Part shown: in pieces, positions 6,866-13,607 of the stretch
How positions within the stretch are numbered: the stretch's first letter is position 1
How the letters are laid out: each line of letters starts with the position of its first letter
From: a virus
Length of the DNA stretch: 24,173 bases
Strand: one strand, 5' to 3'
IMG/VR virus record: IMGVR_UViG_3300042900_000804
Coordinates: 1-24,173 of that record
Translations under genes and position numbers: made by a program
Notes under the pieces: generated by a model
What the model saw: the letters and a program-made list of their open reading frames with translations, nothing else
Told to the model about the DNA's origin: nothing
The model's database searches: none

Positions 6866-6880
6866 AAAGGAACGGTTATG
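6866..6880 (+). promoter_or_regulatory. Ribosome binding site setting the start at 6878
   Basis: AAAGGA at 6866-6871 lies six bases before ATG at 6878. A longer frame open from TTG at 6836 has no such site and would overlap the predicted promoter, so the shorter start is preferred. Confidence 0.65.
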
Positions 6881-7135
6881 ATCTTTAACAATATAGATAA
6901 AAGCACAAAATTAGAAATTTTACAAGAAAATATTCCAAAATATGAAAAAGATATTTACGAGATTCTTATAAAATTGGGAATTAATCCAGCAACATTTGAC
7001 GAAGATAATTTTGAAGAAGAAGATCCATCGGTTGATGAAACGGATTTAACGACTATTGATTCACGTAGACGCTTAAAAGAAGCGATTGATTCCCTGAATA
7101 TGATTAACGAAGAAATTAAAAACTTAGAAATATAA
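6878..7135 (+). CDS. Small acidic helical protein, paralogue of the next gene
   Basis: 85-residue acidic protein of unknown function, mostly predicted helix. It has LGINPATFDEDNFEEEDP at about residues 33-50, flanked by charged heptad-like helices (KLEILQENIPKYEKDIYEILIK before, LKEAIDSLNMINEEIKNLEI after). The next gene repeats the pattern as LEIDPENFDEDSFVP, so the two arose by tandem duplication. A helix, a short acidic 'hinge' with Phe-Asp-Glu-Asp, and a second helix would suit a small coiled-coil hairpin. No enzymatic motif is visible. The gap to the next gene is two bases. Confidence 0.65.
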   Translation: MIFNNIDKSTKLEILQENIPKYEKDIYEILIKLGINPATFDEDNFEEEDPSVDETDLTTIDSRRRLKEAIDSLNMINEEIKNLEI

Positions 7136-7137
7136 AT

Positions 7138-7359
7138 ATGCAATTTAGTTTATCTTCCGAAGAAAAAAAAGAAGCATACGAATCTGTAAAAGCAGAACTT
7201 GAAAAAGCTTTAATTTTAAGATTGTCAATACTGGAAATAGATCCAGAAAATTTTGATGAAGATAGCTTCGTTCCCGCTGAAAATAGCACAGCTCAAAAAG
7301 ACATCTATAATATAATTTGTAAAATTAAAGACATAGATAATAAAATATCTTTATTGTAA
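7138..7359 (+). CDS. Small acidic helical protein, paralogue of the preceding gene
   Basis: 73-residue relative of the 6878-7135 product, sharing the helix, then I-(D/N)-P-x-x-F-D-E-D-x-F, then a second helix (DIYNIICKIKDIDNKISLL). It is shorter because the acidic hinge loses several residues. The ATG follows the previous stop by two bases with no strong Shine-Dalgarno, indicating coupled translation. No function can be assigned; two similar products from adjacent genes might form a hetero-oligomer. Confidence 0.6.
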   Translation: MQFSLSSEEKKEAYESVKAELEKALILRLSILEIDPENFDEDSFVPAENSTAQKDIYNIICKIKDIDNKISLL

Positions 7360-7370
7360 TTGGATAATAT

Positions 7371-8522
7371 ATGCAAGTTAAACTATCACAGGATTATAAT
7401 CCATCCAACTATGCATGCTATGCTGTCACTTCTATTAAAGAAGATTTTACCTTAAGCACAGTACATCCGAGTGGCCTTGAAGAGTATTCTGATTATGATG
7501 TTTATGACATTGGGGGTAATTACCTAATAGCTTTTACTAAGGTAAATTTTGATAAAACTGACTTTATATACAGGATTGTTTCAGAAAGTTACAAAGAAGA
7601 TATAAACGCTGAAAATTATGAAAATCTTCTTGATCTGTTAGACGGAACTTACGATGAAACAAAAAACGTATTTCACATAATGAATTCTGCTTCAAACTTC
7701 ATCGAAGCAGTGGGTGATAATCCAGTTTCAGTAGATGAGTCTAGAAGGTGTGATACAGAGAACTTCGCCGCTGTAGACTTCTATGATATCATTGCTGATG
7801 GAAAAAATGATTTTTTAGACAGAGATTATTTTAATAATAACAACATATTAGGTTGGCCTTTAATCCTAGCTTCAATGGGCAATATCTACATAGTTAGATT
7901 AAAAGTGGGGGAGATGAATGATAGGGCCTATAAGGATTGGGCATCTTGTGTTTTAACTGCTTCAAGCTTTTCCAATGCATTAAAGATGGCCTATGAATGG
8001 AACATCCTTGCCGGTGAACCATGGAATAGCGAGCAGACCGTAGCCATTAAATGTAAAGCTGCATTTGAAGATTGGCAAATGCCACAGAACGTAATTGATT
8101 CTGTCATTGAAAGTCAACCAGCTACTTCAATAGAATTGTTCCTAAGTGGAGATTCAGATCCAAGAAGATCAATTGAAGAGAATAAAACTTTACCTATAGA
8201 CCTTAAAAATTGGTTTACCTCAAAATTAAGATATAGAACTATTGTTTCACTTATGGAAAACTATCCAACAGAGCTAGAAATTCCAGCTTCAATGATTGAA
8301 GAAGAAAAGAAATTTTTTGAAAAAGAAATTTATAAATTTTGTATTGAAAATAAATTAGATATAAAAACAGTAACTTCAGTAGAGATACTTTCTGCTGCAT
8401 ATTTTTCTGGCCCTTCATATAAAGAAGCAAATAATAGTATTACTGATATTATTAAAAAAAATCTATATTTAGATGACTTTCCTTCGGTATTAGAGTATAT
8501 CGAAGAAATCGGCATAAAATAA
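7371..8522 (+). CDS. Unknown protein, 383 residues
   Basis: I do not recognise this protein. Residues 1-170 look like a mixed alpha/beta domain with many aromatic and acidic residues (for example EYSDYDVYDIGGNYLIAF), and about 170-240 includes a hydrophobic strand NIYIVRLKVG. The C-terminal third is helical and charged. There is no signal peptide, membrane segment or obvious catalytic motif, and the two Cys residues between 195 and 235 do not form a zinc site. It follows the small acidic pair by 11 bases and ends the first rightward block just before a hairpin and promoter. It could be a structural accessory protein or part of the modification block; the sequence does not decide. Confidence 0.6.
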   Translation: MQVKLSQDYNPSNYACYAVTSIKEDFTLSTVHPSGLEEYSDYDVYDIGGNYLIAFTKVNFDKTDFIYRIVSESYKEDINAENYENLLDLLDGTYDETKNVFHIMNSASNFIEAVGDNPVSVDESRRCDTENFAAVDFYDIIADGKNDFLDRDYFNNNNILGWPLILASMGNIYIVRLKVGEMNDRAYKDWASCVLTASSFSNALKMAYEWNILAGEPWNSEQTVAIKCKAAFEDWQMPQNVIDSVIESQPATSIELFLSGDSDPRRSIEENKTLPIDLKNWFTSKLRYRTIVSLMENYPTELEIPASMIEEEKKFFEKEIYKFCIENKLDIKTVTSVEILSAAYFSGPSYKEANNSITDIIKKNLYLDDFPSVLEYIEEIGIK

Positions 8523-8541
8523 TCTTAACATTTTAGCGCAA

Positions 8542-8560
8542 TTTACCTATTATAGGTGAA
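8542..8560 (+). other. Short hairpin between gene blocks
   Basis: TTTACCTA and TAGGTGAA pair over 8 bases (one G-T pair) around a three-base loop. There is no T-run after it, so it is not a standard intrinsic terminator; it might be a weak terminator or a processing site between the two gene blocks. Confidence 0.3.
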
Positions 8561-8588
8561 GCAGTTAGTTTATTGCACCGGTATTTTG

Positions 8589-8597
8589 TGGTACAAT
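8589..8597 (+). promoter_or_regulatory. Candidate extended -10 promoter giving a leaderless transcript
   Basis: TG-G-TACAAT is an extended -10 with five of six matches. The last T is six bases before ATG at 8604, so transcription would begin at or next to that codon. No Shine-Dalgarno precedes the ATG, which agrees with a leaderless mRNA. Confidence 0.45.
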
Positions 8598-8603
8598 TAT
8601 GAT

Positions 8604-8921
8604 ATGAATAAAATTTTTAGTGGTCAAAAATTTGTTGGCAAATGGGATATTACGGTTGACACTCCGTTTGGTAAAGAACAATACTCTTTAAACATAGACA
8701 GTGTTAACGATGCGTTATCTGGTTCAATTTCTCACGATAAGGGTAGCGCAGCTCTAACCGATGCTTCTTTTTTGGATGGAACATTTAAGTGTTTGTTAAA
8801 TGTAGAATTTCCAATAAAAGCAACTGTCAACCTACATGCTAATATCGTTGATGATAATAAAATGTTTGGAACACTACTGATTGATCAATACCTAGAAACA
8901 TTGTTTGTTGGAGTTCGATAA
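8604..8921 (+). CDS. Small beta-barrel-like protein (lipocalin-type pattern)
   Basis: 105-residue protein starting at ATG 8604; an upstream GTG frame would run through the promoter. The N-terminal FVGKWDITVDTPFGKEQYSL, then alternating strands with ALSGSISHDKG and a closing FGTLLIDQYLETLFVGVR, resemble small antiparallel beta-barrel proteins in which 'GxWxxxxxTPxG' opens the barrel and a 'G-R' ends it. Such proteins occur in bacterial genomes, but I cannot name the family with confidence. No signal peptide or catalytic residue is visible. It is the first gene of a tightly packed operon with a GPx-like protein and four oxygenases, so a small-molecule-binding helper role is possible but only inferred. 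Confidence 0.5.
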   Translation: MNKIFSGQKFVGKWDITVDTPFGKEQYSLNIDSVNDALSGSISHDKGSAALTDASFLDGTFKCLLNVEFPIKATVNLHANIVDDNKMFGTLLIDQYLETLFVGVR

Positions 8922-9535
8922 TGTCAATGTATAATTTTAGTGTTTCTTCAATACTGGGAAAAGAAGACTACCTTTCTGACTTCAAGGGTAAAACAACTTT
9001 AGTCGTCAATATTGCAAGTAAGTTTGGATATGAGCCCCAATGCTCCAAGCTTTGGTCATACGCAAGAACTTGTAGACAATTCTGGCAGCTGCAGTCTGTT
9101 CATGATCAGTTTAAGGATAGAGGATTTTCTGTTTTAGCATTTCCTTGTAATCAGTTTGGCTCTATGGATCCGGGAAGCAATGAAGAGATATCTCAGTTTA
9201 TTAAAATAAATTATCCTTTTGTAACTTTTCCTATTTTTGAAAAAGTTGAAGTAAATGGAAAAAATGAACATGAAATATTTTCTTTTCTTAAAGGTTATGA
9301 GAAAAGAGCTTATTCTGACTTTACTGCAGACGGCACAGAAGAAGCTAAAAAGGGGCAGAATCTAGCAGGCCAAGCAATGGCAAGAATTTCTCATAACTAT
9401 GAAAAGTTCTTGGTAAGTAGAGATGGAATTATGGTATCTAGATTCAACTGGCAAGATATGCCATTAGACGAAGTACCTAGAATACAAGGCGCAGGCTGGA
9501 CAATTAGAGAAGCAATAGATGAGGTGTTGGGATGA
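8921..9535 (+). CDS. Glutathione-peroxidase-like protein lacking the peroxidatic Cys
   Basis: 204-residue member of the GPx family. Blocks in order: NIASKFGYEPQ (residues 30-40), DRGFSVLAFPCNQFG (66-80), FPIFEKVEVNGKNEHEIF, and HNYEKFLVSRDG near the end, all with clear GPx counterparts. The catalytic Cys/Sec of ASK-C-G is Phe (F35), and the active-site Trp before N-(F/Y)-EKF is His. An insertion of about 13 residues after EPQ carries C41 and C51; the FPCNQF Cys is kept (C76). Classical peroxidase chemistry therefore looks lost, unless C41 substitutes. The ATG overlaps the previous stop by one base with GGAG seven bases upstream, and it overlaps the following oxygenase by four. Confidence 0.75.
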   Translation: MSMYNFSVSSILGKEDYLSDFKGKTTLVVNIASKFGYEPQCSKLWSYARTCRQFWQLQSVHDQFKDRGFSVLAFPCNQFGSMDPGSNEEISQFIKINYPFVTFPIFEKVEVNGKNEHEIFSFLKGYEKRAYSDFTADGTEEAKKGQNLAGQAMARISHNYEKFLVSRDGIMVSRFNWQDMPLDEVPRIQGAGWTIREAIDEVLG

Positions 9536-10635
9536 ATCAGGAAAATAACAATAGAGAAAATCCATATTTAGGAATGTCTCCGTATCCAGTATCTCCAGAG
9601 TTTACTGAGGAAACAATAGTTGAGATTGGTAACTTAGAAGCAGAAGAGTTAGCTCCTGGAATAGTTGTCATAAAAAATGCTTTTAAGATAGAGCAAGGTA
9701 AAATACTTGACCATATAGATTCCCAGGCAGAAGAGGCACATAGGACCAGATGGCAGTTTATAACAGCTGAGGATGGCGTTGAGTATGGTATAAACGAAGA
9801 TGGCTTCAGGTATAGGCTAGAAGATGTTCCCGCAGCTCCTGTTCGATTATTACAGCCTGTTAATTCAGAAACCCCTGAGAATGTAAAAGAATTTTTTATT
9901 TATTTAGAAGAACAAATATATAAATCATTAATAAAATATATAGATTTCTATCCACTTATGATAGGTAGTATTTGGTGGAAAAATAGAGGCCATATACTTA
10001 GATATGGAGATGGTGGCATATTAGGCTGTCATGCAGACAACGACACTAATTACAAAGTATCTCAAGGGGTTAGATACATGCCTAAGGGTATGGTTGCTTC
10101 TCGACAAACATGTGGAGCTTTAGTATACCTAAATGATCAGGTAGAGACTGAAGAGGAATTAGATGGGAAAAACTTTACTGGTGGAAATTTAAACTTTGTT
10201 CACCTAGGCATATCCTATGCTCCCAAAAGAGGGGATATTATATTCTTTCCAACCAACTACGTAGCAGCACATGAAGTGTCTAAAATGGGCAAGGGCGTCA
10301 GATATGCCTACCTAACTTTTTTTGGACAAGGAGATAGTGATGTTGAATCTAATATAGTTATCGTGGAGCCAGAAGAAAGTTACGATTGGTGTCCAGCTGT
10401 TTGGTTTAACAATATCTATGATGACTATGAAAGATATTGTAAAACTCCACATTCTAGATATTCTAATTTAGAAAAATATGGGGTTTCACCAGGTTGGAAT
10501 CCAGTTTATCAAGGAAGAAACGTAGCACAATACAATAAGAGTCATGAAGCAATTGTTGTTGAAAAAAAAGAAACTAAAGAAGTAGATCAAGAATTATCAG
10601 AAGGACCGTGTGGAACAGAACCTAGGTTAATATAA
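9532..10635 (+). CDS. 2OG-Fe(II) oxygenase, tandem copy 1 of 4
   Basis: 367-residue 2OG/Fe(II) oxygenase and the longest of the four tandem paralogues. Ligands are H167-x-D169 (GCHADND) and H247 (AAHEVSKM), with R257 (KGVRYAY) as probable 2-oxoglutarate-binding residue. Signatures shared with the next three genes include IWWKNRGHILRY before the HxD, YLND about 30 residues after it, FTGGNLNF, and KRGDIIFFPTNY. It has an extra 40-residue N-terminus and an extra C-terminal region of about 90 residues, polar and charged at the end (EKKETKEVDQ). ATGA overlaps the previous stop, with GAGG seven bases upstream. The size of this group exceeds simple prolyl-hydroxylase domains, suggesting an additional substrate-recognition part; the substrate is unknown. 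Confidence 0.85.
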   Translation: MNQENNNRENPYLGMSPYPVSPEFTEETIVEIGNLEAEELAPGIVVIKNAFKIEQGKILDHIDSQAEEAHRTRWQFITAEDGVEYGINEDGFRYRLEDVPAAPVRLLQPVNSETPENVKEFFIYLEEQIYKSLIKYIDFYPLMIGSIWWKNRGHILRYGDGGILGCHADNDTNYKVSQGVRYMPKGMVASRQTCGALVYLNDQVETEEELDGKNFTGGNLNFVHLGISYAPKRGDIIFFPTNYVAAHEVSKMGKGVRYAYLTFFGQGDSDVESNIVIVEPEESYDWCPAVWFNNIYDDYERYCKTPHSRYSNLEKYGVSPGWNPVYQGRNVAQYNKSHEAIVVEKKETKEVDQELSEGPCGTEPRLI

Positions 10636-11561
10636 TGTTTGAAATAAAAGAAGAAAATATAGAAATACATGATATGGGAATTGTTCTTTTTAAGAATGTA
10701 TTACCAATGGAGGCTCATGATTATATATTGGATTTTGCAAAATCGATAAGATTACAAGCGCTAAAAGATGATTACACCTACGTTAATGATGAATTAGGAA
10801 ATCCTTTATATGCCATAAATAGAAGTGGACATAGATATTCTTTAACCGATGTAAATATTGCATGTAATCATATTATGAATTTTCTACATGATGATTTAGA
10901 TGAAAAGTATTTTGCTTTTTTTAAAGCATGCGAAGACGTACTATATAAATGCATGATAAGGTATGTAGAGTTTTTCCCGATGATGCTACCATGTTTATGG
11001 TGGAGAACTCAAGGGCATATAGTAGCTTATAGTAAGGGTAGTAGATTTGGCAAACATTGTGACAATGATGTAAATTACCAGCCTGGGGCAGAGCCCGATC
11101 AACAATTGGCTATAAGAAATGTTTTAGGCGGTCTTATATATTTTAATAATTCAGTATCATCTATTGATGAAATGAAAAATAAAAATGATTACGTGGGTGG
11201 AGAAATATTTTTTCCTTATGCAAATTTTACATATTCACCAAAAGCAGGAGATGTAATAATGTTTCCCTCTAATTATTTAGGAACTCATAAAGTTTTTGAA
11301 TGCAAAGAAGGGGAAAGATATGCCTATGTTGGTTATTTTTCCCAGGGATCAAGCGATCCAAGTAGGGGCGTAAACATTAGGCAGCCATCAGACATTATGG
11401 ATAGCGGACAAGTTTGGATGCCAGATATAGTTGATGATTATTTACAAGCAATTAATGAGAAGTATGGGGATACAGACCCAGAAATTTTATCTCTTCTAAC
11501 AGAATCTGCCAAGAGACCATTAACTAGTAATAACACGAATGAAAAAATAGGTAGAGCATGA
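10635..11561 (+). CDS. 2OG-Fe(II) oxygenase, tandem copy 2 of 4
   Basis: 308-residue paralogue of its neighbours. Ligands H141-x-D143 (FGKHCDND) and H218 (GTHKVFE), then R228 in GERYAYVGYFSQG. LWWRTQGHIVAY, YFNNSV, YVGGEIFFP and KAGDVIMFPSNY match the corresponding positions of copies 1, 3 and 4. An N-terminal region (residues 10-70) has the group's pattern 'GIVLFKNVL ... YAINRSGHRYSL', which in copy 1 reads 'GIVVIKNAF ... YGINEDGFRYRL'. The start overlaps the previous stop by one base and the stop overlaps the next start, so the four copies should be made together. All catalytic residues are present, so activity is expected; the target is not evident. Confidence 0.85.
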   Translation: MFEIKEENIEIHDMGIVLFKNVLPMEAHDYILDFAKSIRLQALKDDYTYVNDELGNPLYAINRSGHRYSLTDVNIACNHIMNFLHDDLDEKYFAFFKACEDVLYKCMIRYVEFFPMMLPCLWWRTQGHIVAYSKGSRFGKHCDNDVNYQPGAEPDQQLAIRNVLGGLIYFNNSVSSIDEMKNKNDYVGGEIFFPYANFTYSPKAGDVIMFPSNYLGTHKVFECKEGERYAYVGYFSQGSSDPSRGVNIRQPSDIMDSGQVWMPDIVDDYLQAINEKYGDTDPEILSLLTESAKRPLTSNNTNEKIGRA

Positions 11562-12439
11562 TATTTAATAAAGTAGAACCAAAACACTTGGGTGGTGGAG
11601 TAGTTGTTTTTGAAAATTGTTTAGATTTAGATTGGAAAAATGTAATCAATAAAGCAAGCGAACTTATTGATGAAGAGTGGAATGAAATGTACTCCCTTGC
11701 AATCGATCCGGAAACCAACGAAGAAATTTACATAAATAAAAGTGGTTATTTTTTTGGGAAAGATAGCATTGACATAATGCCCAAAAGAGCTAGTGCCATT
11801 CACTACAAGGATGATGAAGATCTTAAGAGTATTTTATCTTTTATAGAATCTTCAAAAGATAAATGTTTGCTACAATATTTTGAGTTATTTCCATTGGCAT
11901 ACAAGTGTGTATGGTGGAAAGTCAAGGGGCATATTCTTCAGTATCCAAAAGATGTTTATCTTGGCTCTCACTCGGATATTAGTGGCGATTATATATATGG
12001 AGTTCTAGAGCCACAAGACCAATTGGCACTAAGAAATGTAGTGACTAGCTTAGTTTACTTTAACGATTCAGTTGACAAGCAAGAGGAACTAGACGGAAAT
12101 AATTATTTGGGCGGTCATCATTATTTTAACTATTTAGATATAGACTATTCTCCTAAGAAGGGGGATATATTATTTTTTCCCTCCAATTACATGGCGGCAC
12201 ATGAAGTTAAACCAGTCAAGGAAGGGTTTAGGTACAGCTACCTTGGATGGTATAGTCAAGGAACTCCCAACCCTGCAGTGCACGAATATGTTGCAGACCC
12301 GTTAAAGGACCCGGAGTTATCTCAGAAAGCGACTAATGTGTATATGCCAACGTTAAGAGATGACCTAAAGAATCATTTATTAGAATCTGGATACAAAGAA
12401 GATTCTCCTCAATTTTATATTACAAAATCAAATTATTAA
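11558..12439 (+). CDS. 2OG-Fe(II) oxygenase, tandem copy 3 of 4
   Basis: 293-residue paralogue with H138-x-D140 (LGSHSDIS), H215 (AAHEVKP) and R225 (EGFRYSYLGWYSQG). VWWKVKGHILQY, YFNDSV and KKGDILFFPSNY follow the group pattern, and the region of residues 10-70 (GGVVVFENCL ... YINKSGYFFG) is again shared. It differs at one otherwise stable point: the core strand after YLGG reads HHYFNY, where related copies have EIFFPY or NLNFVH. Extra His residues near the active site might alter substrate fit. The ATG overlaps the stop of copy 2 by four bases; nine bases separate it from copy 4. All metal and 2-oxoglutarate ligands appear intact. Confidence 0.85.
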   Translation: MIFNKVEPKHLGGGVVVFENCLDLDWKNVINKASELIDEEWNEMYSLAIDPETNEEIYINKSGYFFGKDSIDIMPKRASAIHYKDDEDLKSILSFIESSKDKCLLQYFELFPLAYKCVWWKVKGHILQYPKDVYLGSHSDISGDYIYGVLEPQDQLALRNVVTSLVYFNDSVDKQEELDGNNYLGGHHYFNYLDIDYSPKKGDILFFPSNYMAAHEVKPVKEGFRYSYLGWYSQGTPNPAVHEYVADPLKDPELSQKATNVYMPTLRDDLKNHLLESGYKEDSPQFYITKSNY

Positions 12440-12447
12440 GGAACCTT

Positions 12448-13254
12448 ATGAAATCTAAACATGTTGGAATGGGCGTAGTCATATGCGAAGACGTAATTGA
12501 CGTAGATCAGGACTTTCTTTTTGAATACATTAATTGGATTCGCAAAAATCAAGAAGACACTTTTACCTATACGGAAGAAGATGGCATAGAGTACGCTATC
12601 AATAAAACTGGTTTTAAATTTAAACTAGAAGACGTTAAGCAAGCACCGCAAAGATTCTTGGACACAAAAGGAAAACAGTTAAATTCTCCTGTTCCTCAAA
12701 AGTATATTGACTTTATAGATTCACTAGAGAACGCAGTCTATGATGCCCTTGTCGAATACTGCTGCTACTTCCCGGACGCAGGGACAACATCTTGGTGGAG
12801 ACCAACTGGTCATATAGCTGGGTATGAGAATGGTCAAAGAATAGGCCAGCATTGCGACGATCAAGTGCCTTACGAATGGGGAAAGCCAACAGGTAATCAA
12901 GTCTCGATGCATAACAGTTCAAGCATAAACTTGTATTTAAATGATTGCGTAGACTCAAAAGATCAAATAAATAGCTTTAATTATACTGGTGGAGAAATCC
13001 ATTTTCCAAATGTTCCATATGTTTGGAAGCCAAAGGCTGGCTCTGTGGCGATATATCCTTCTAGCTATATTGGTAGACATGAAGTTTATCCTGTAGATCT
13101 AGGTCAGCGTTATGCATTCTTAAGTATAGCTTGTTATGGGACTTCTTTTGACAGAGAAGAAGTAGTAGGGCAGGATAATGAACAGAAGCACTGGATGCCT
13201 AACTTAATAAAAGATGCGAATAATAGAGCTGGCAAAAAGAATTTTTTACTTTAA
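12448..13254 (+). CDS. 2OG-Fe(II) oxygenase, tandem copy 4 of 4
   Basis: 268-residue paralogue, the shortest of the four. Ligands H135-x-D137 (IGQHCDDQ) and H211 (GRHEVYPV), then R221 in GQRYAFLSIACYG. SWWRPTGHIAGY, YLNDCV, YTGGEIHFP and KAGSVAIYPSSY place it in the same group; the Gly-Asp of KxGD is changed to Gly-Ser. The shared N-terminal region (GMGVVICEDVI ... YAINKTGFKFKL) is present. Unlike copies 1-3 it has its own Shine-Dalgarno (AAGGA six bases before ATG). Last gene of the oxygenase operon; a structural-type gene follows after 36 bases with no hairpin between, so read-through into the tail genes is possible. Confidence 0.85.
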   Translation: MKSKHVGMGVVICEDVIDVDQDFLFEYINWIRKNQEDTFTYTEEDGIEYAINKTGFKFKLEDVKQAPQRFLDTKGKQLNSPVPQKYIDFIDSLENAVYDALVEYCCYFPDAGTTSWWRPTGHIAGYENGQRIGQHCDDQVPYEWGKPTGNQVSMHNSSSINLYLNDCVDSKDQINSFNYTGGEIHFPNVPYVWKPKAGSVAIYPSSYIGRHEVYPVDLGQRYAFLSIACYGTSFDREEVVGQDNEQKHWMPNLIKDANNRAGKKNFLL

Positions 13255-13290
13255 ATCGTTACTATAAAAGATGAACACCAAGGGGCGTAA

Positions 13291-13548
13291 ATGAGTCTTT
13301 TATACAATCAGTTATTATCATATAATGCCCCATCGGTTACATATGGTGGAAGTATAGAGGTTTCTCCTGCTAGTATCCTAAGCTCGATTCAAATAGGCGA
13401 TTTAAGCATATCTTCTGGAGCAATAAATAATCAATCTAGTTTGACCACAATAGGAGTCATATCCTATGACCTTGCTCCAAGTGGACAAATTACGATGGAA
13501 GTAACATCTTTTGGCGGAACAGCTGTATTGAGCTTGCAGCAGATTTAA
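13291..13548 (+). CDS. Small beta-rich protein, probably structural
   Basis: 85-residue protein of unknown function, rich in Ser, Gly and short hydrophobic residues, with predicted beta strands (SVTYGGSIEVSP, GQITMEVTSFGGTAVLSL). Low charge and low Lys/Glu content resemble virion decoration or fibre-tip proteins rather than the oxygenases to its left. AAGGGG lies five bases upstream of the ATG. It is the first gene after the oxygenase operon and precedes the connector-type gene by 59 bases. No family recognised. Confidence 0.55.
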   Translation: MSLLYNQLLSYNAPSVTYGGSIEVSPASILSSIQIGDLSISSGAINNQSSLTTIGVISYDLAPSGQITMEVTSFGGTAVLSLQQI

Positions 13549-13553
13549 CTATA

Positions 13554-13559
13554 TATAAT
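13554..13559 (+). promoter_or_regulatory. Possible -10 element before the neck/tail genes
   Basis: A TATAAT hexamer lies in the AT-rich 59-base gap before the gene at 13608. The only -35-like sequence, TTGAGC at 13528-13533, is badly spaced. The AT-rich surroundings make a chance match quite likely. Confidence 0.2.
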
Positions 13560-13607
13560 ATATTATTGCGCTACTATTGTATGTAAAGCTTTATTTTTGG
13601 AGATTCT

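Noticed and set aside
6836-6877. TTG start at 6836 for the small acidic protein
   Set aside because: It lies within the predicted extended -10 promoter and lacks a ribosome site, while ATG at 6878 has AAAGGA six bases upstream.
8556-8603. GTG start at 8556 for the beta-barrel-like protein
   Set aside because: The added 16 residues run through the predicted promoter and do not fit the family start pattern.
12713-12958. Minus-strand open frames in the fourth tandem oxygenase
   Set aside because: They are antisense to the region that codes the HxD motif in a clear oxygenase gene and show no features of their own.
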